From: Phycisphaerae bacterium
GTDB taxonomy: Bacteria > Planctomycetota > Phycisphaerae > Phycisphaerales > SM1A02
Length of the DNA stretch: 9,121 bases
Assembly (NCBI GenBank): GCA_018665385.1
Contig: JABJDN010000094.1
Location: forward strand, 1-9,121
Direction: 5' to 3'
Position 1 is the stretch's first letter. Each line of letters begins with the position of its first letter. Of the stretch, positions 7,347-9,121 are shown piece after piece. The notes under the pieces were generated by a model. The model made no database searches. It was not told the DNA's origin and saw nothing but the letters and a program-made list of their open reading frames with translations. The position numbers were made by a program, and so were the translations under genes.

Positions 7347-8277
7347 TTCAACTTGGACTCTGCTCACTGCTCCAAAAATGGGCGCAATCGCAATTATTCA
7401 GATTACTGGGGATGTTACAACCTGCTTGCAGCAATTAACGGGTAGAACGTCATGGACAAATTCCTCACTGCAACTTGTGCAAATTCCTGATATTGACGAG
7501 GTAATTGCAGTAAAAATTTCAGATGACCTTGCCCATATTATGCCCCATGGCAGTATTCACATACTAAATAAAATTGCGACTACATTGGAGACATTAGGCA
7601 TCAAAAAAGTGAATGCCCCACGGTTTCCAGAAGCCGAAAATGCAATCGAGCGAGCAATGTTGCATGCACTCTCTATTGCCAAAAGCCCACTCGCGGTCGA
7701 ATTGCTTTTACAACAACCCGCGCTGCTACGCAATGCATCGCCGACTGATGCAGACCTTGCCCGCAGTGCAGTATTAAATCATCTTATTCACCCGCCCAAA
7801 GTAGTGCTTCTTGGTGAACCAAATACAGGCAAGAGTACGCTTATGAATGCTCTGACAAAACAAGATACTTCGATCGTCCATGAACTGCCAGGGGCGACCC
7901 GAGACGCAGTCGGCGCGCGTATTAACTGCGGCGGTCTTGTCATTGATATGTACGACCTTCCTGGCGTTCGAGAATCGCAAGATCATATTGAACAAAAAGC
8001 CATTCAACTTTCAAAAACATTGATAGCCGAAAGCGTACTGACAGTGCTCATCGCTGATGCTGAACATGATTGGCTTCAAGTTTCAACGCCGCATATTACA
8101 GTTGCTACAAAATCAGATATAAAAACAAGGGCTGATTGCAATATTCAAGTAAGTGCGCACACTGGTATTGGCATGGAAGAGCTCACTCTTGCTCTGCGTG
8201 ACGAGATTGTCCCACAAAAGTGCTTGACCCACGATGGACCTTGGTTCTTTTCTGGCTACAGCCCTACTGAAGAGTAG
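7339..8277 (+). CDS. Shortened MnmE-like GTPase lacking the tRNA-modification C-terminus
   Basis: This protein (312 residues from this start) resembles MnmE/TrmE, the potassium-dependent GTPase that with MnmG modifies wobble uridines of tRNA. The N-terminus (LLTAPKMGAIAIIQITG) matches MnmE's first beta strand. A PHG at about 69-71 and a reduced helical segment follow, then a Ras-like G domain: G1 GEPNTGKS 159-166, G2 GATRD 185-189, G3 DLPG 206-209, G4 TKSD 257-260 (canonical NKxD), and G5-like SA at about 272-273. The Asn of the P-loop and the Glu after G3 (VRES) are kept, so GTP hydrolysis is plausible. Full MnmE is about 450 residues; here the second half of the helical domain and the terminal C-[IV]-G-K box are absent and the protein ends in PWFFSGYSPTEE. 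It is therefore probably not a working MnmE. Start 7339 gives an MnmE-like N-terminus and follows GGAAGAAG; an in-frame ATG at 7318 is less likely. The gene follows coaX and overlaps fabI at its 3' end. Confidence 0.85.
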   Translation: MDNSTWTLLTAPKMGAIAIIQITGDVTTCLQQLTGRTSWTNSSLQLVQIPDIDEVIAVKISDDLAHIMPHGSIHILNKIATTLETLGIKKVNAPRFPEAENAIERAMLHALSIAKSPLAVELLLQQPALLRNASPTDADLARSAVLNHLIHPPKVVLLGEPNTGKSTLMNALTKQDTSIVHELPGATRDAVGARINCGGLVIDMYDLPGVRESQDHIEQKAIQLSKTLIAESVLTVLIADAEHDWLQVSTPHITVATKSDIKTRADCNIQVSAHTGIGMEELTLALRDEIVPQKCLTHDGPWFFSGYSPTEE

Positions 8278-9023
8278 CCACAATCGACATACAACACTTG
8301 TCCAGTAACGCCCGATGACATATCGCTCAGCAACCAAGTTGCAGAATTGCCCACATCATCGCCTGTCACATTTCGCTTTAATGGCGCCTTCTCTTCAACC
8401 CAATCGAGAATTGAACTGAATCCGCCAACCGCCATCGAAGAAAGTGTTTTTAAAGGACCGCCGCTTATTGAATTCACGCGAATGTTTTGTTCACCTAATT
8501 CCATAGCAAGGTAGCGAGTTGCTGATTCCAATGCGCTTTTGGCAACACCCATAACGTTGTACCCTGGCACTGCTCTTACTGCGCCTAAGTAACTCATAGA
8601 AATTATAGAACCACCGTTTTTCATCAGAGGTGCAGCACGGTGCGCCATTGCCATTAATGTGTACGCACTAATATCGAGCGCTTGCGTAAATACTTCTCTT
8701 GGCGTTGCAGCGAATTTTCCTTCTTTGAGCCAATCTTTGTCTGCAAATGCAATCGAGTGCACTAGAAAATCAATCTCTCCAAGCTCGCCAAAGACACGAT
8801 CTAAATCATCGTCGCTTGCAGCGTCCATAGAAATGAGCGTTGGATTTTCAATCCCAAGTGCTTCAATTGCTAGCCGTGCGCGCCGTTCCATTTTCTCACC
8901 TGGCAAGTGTGTAAAGACACACTCTGCGCCGGCTTTATGGAGCGACTGAGCTATGTACCACGCGTAACTTCGTTCATTGGCAATACCAACAACGAGACCT
9001 TTTTTACCTTGCATAATCGTCAT
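8256..9023 (-). CDS. fabI: Enoyl-[acyl-carrier-protein] reductase FabI
   Basis: FabI performs the last reductive step of type II fatty acid elongation, reducing trans-2-enoyl-ACP with NAD(P)H in the cytoplasm. With this start the protein has 255 residues, typical of the family. Visible features: the nucleotide-binding start GLVVGIANERSYAW at 9-22; HSIAFA at 89-94; SYLG with Tyr145; the catalytic pair Tyr155 and Lys162 spaced Y-x6-K (YNVMGVAK); SISGGPLKTL at 185-194; and the end DDVGNSATWLLSD then VDCG. Tyr145, Tyr155 and Lys162 correspond to E. coli 146, 156 and 163. Ala at the HSI-A-F position is usual in many FabI, although E. coli has Gly. In-frame ATGs also occur at 9044, 9032 and 9014. 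I chose 9023 because MTIMQGKKG fits the family length and a TATCAT box ends seven bases upstream. The last 22 bases overlap the oppositely oriented GTPase gene. Confidence 0.95.
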   Translation of the reverse strand: MTIMQGKKGLVVGIANERSYAWYIAQSLHKAGAECVFTHLPGEKMERRARLAIEALGIENPTLISMDAASDDDLDRVFGELGEIDFLVHSIAFADKDWLKEGKFAATPREVFTQALDISAYTLMAMAHRAAPLMKNGGSIISMSYLGAVRAVPGYNVMGVAKSALESATRYLAMELGEQNIRVNSISGGPLKTLSSMAVGGFSSILDWVEEKAPLKRNVTGDDVGNSATWLLSDMSSGVTGQVLYVDCGYSSVGL

Positions 9024-9030
9024 GGCGGGC

Positions 9031-9036
9031 ATGATA
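9031..9036 (-). promoter_or_regulatory. -10 box for leaderless fabI start at 9023
   Basis: On the minus strand GGTATCAT ends seven bases before the ATG at 9023, close to TATAAT and at the spacing expected if transcription starts on or next to that ATG. If fabI instead begins at 9044 this site is coding, and the minus-strand TATACC at 9061-9056 would be the candidate. Confidence 0.3.
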
Positions 9037-9054
9037 CCGTCCATTGGTCATGAG

Positions 9055-9063
9055 TGGTATACT
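9055..9063 (+). promoter_or_regulatory. Extended -10 promoter of the tRNA-Arg gene
   Basis: TGGTATACT is a good extended -10 (TGn-TATACT). The expected transcript start is near 9070, leaving about nine bases of 5' leader for RNase P removal before the mature end at 9079. No matching -35 box is visible. The core is near-palindromic and might also serve fabI on the other strand. Confidence 0.45.
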
Positions 9064-9078
9064 TCCCTTCTCAACCGA

Positions 9079-9121
9079 GCGCGTGTAGCTCAATTGGATA
9101 GAGCATCGGCCTTCGAAGCCG
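9079..9121 (+). tRNA. tRNA-Arg(TCG), 3' part cut by window edge
   Basis: The 5' half of a tRNA folds by eye. The acceptor strand is GCGCGTG (9079-9085), followed by T8-A9. The D stem is GCTC/GAGC (9088-9091 with 9101-9104), with the GG of the D loop at 9096-9097. The anticodon stem begins TCGGC, followed by the loop CTTCGAA (9111-9117). Anticodon TCG (9113-9115) decodes CGA, and possibly other CGN codons, as arginine. The 3' side of the anticodon stem starts GCCG and the window ends there, so the T arm and acceptor 3' strand are not seen. Confidence 0.9.

Noticed and set aside
9024..9044. Earlier fabI starts at 9044 and 9032
   Set aside because: They lengthen the N-terminus beyond the usual FabI start before the nucleotide-binding strand. 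They remain possible, because the -10 evidence for 9023 is circumstantial.
1..9121. Mobile element, CRISPR array, toxin-antitoxin or defence system
   Set aside because: There are no inverted terminal repeats, spaced repeats, transposase, integrase, nuclease or toxin motifs. Gene content is core metabolism and repair. The tRNA at the right edge could be an integration target, but nothing beyond it is visible.

Overview
The window reads as a compact, gene-dense bacterial chromosome segment of moderate GC (about 45% by eye). It contains no phage, transposon, CRISPR or plasmid features. Every gene I can support belongs to a housekeeping or lineage-specific family. The best taxonomic guess is a marine-type planctomycete, perhaps Phycisphaerae. 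That guess rests on two unusual families I associate with that phylum: a cytoplasmic GH10-like protein with a long N-terminal domain, and a shortened MnmE-like GTPase next to a type III pantothenate kinase. It is inference from recalled family resemblance, not from a marker gene.

Left block, minus strand, 4620 down to 1: a three-gene run. First is a GH10-fold protein lacking the catalytic glutamates. A 23-base gap follows, then a small membrane-anchored ComEA-like helix-hairpin-helix protein. That gene overlaps the start of mfd by one base (TAATG). mfd encodes the transcription-repair coupling factor and runs off the left edge without its stop codon.

Middle block: purC (SAICAR synthetase) starts 60 bases from the GH10-like start and runs divergently from it. 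It converges on folD (methylene-THF dehydrogenase/cyclohydrolase), with 52 bases between the two stops. FolD is the most intriguing protein here, because three residues known to matter for cyclohydrolase chemistry and folate binding are all substituted (Q54, H98, E121). Purine synthesis, to which PurC belongs, needs 10-formyl-THF, the normal product of a bifunctional FolD.

Right block: folD and coaX (type III pantothenate kinase) are divergent across 34 bases that hold two back-to-back promoter-like elements and an 8-bp direct repeat. coaX overlaps a shortened MnmE-like GTPase gene by 8 bases. The GTPase gene converges with fabI (enoyl-ACP reductase, type II fatty acid synthesis), and their coding ends overlap by 22 bases. 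fabI is divergent from a tRNA-Arg(TCG) gene cut by the right edge.

A window-wide pattern is that most transcription units begin with a -10-like box (purC, coaX, fabI: TAnnnT ending 6, 6 and 7 bases before ATG), often in the context GGTAnnnT. This suggests leaderless or near-leaderless mRNAs. No stretch longer than 300 bases lacks a gene. I found no convincing new multi-gene system; the interest lies in active-site changes and in the promoter and leader architecture.
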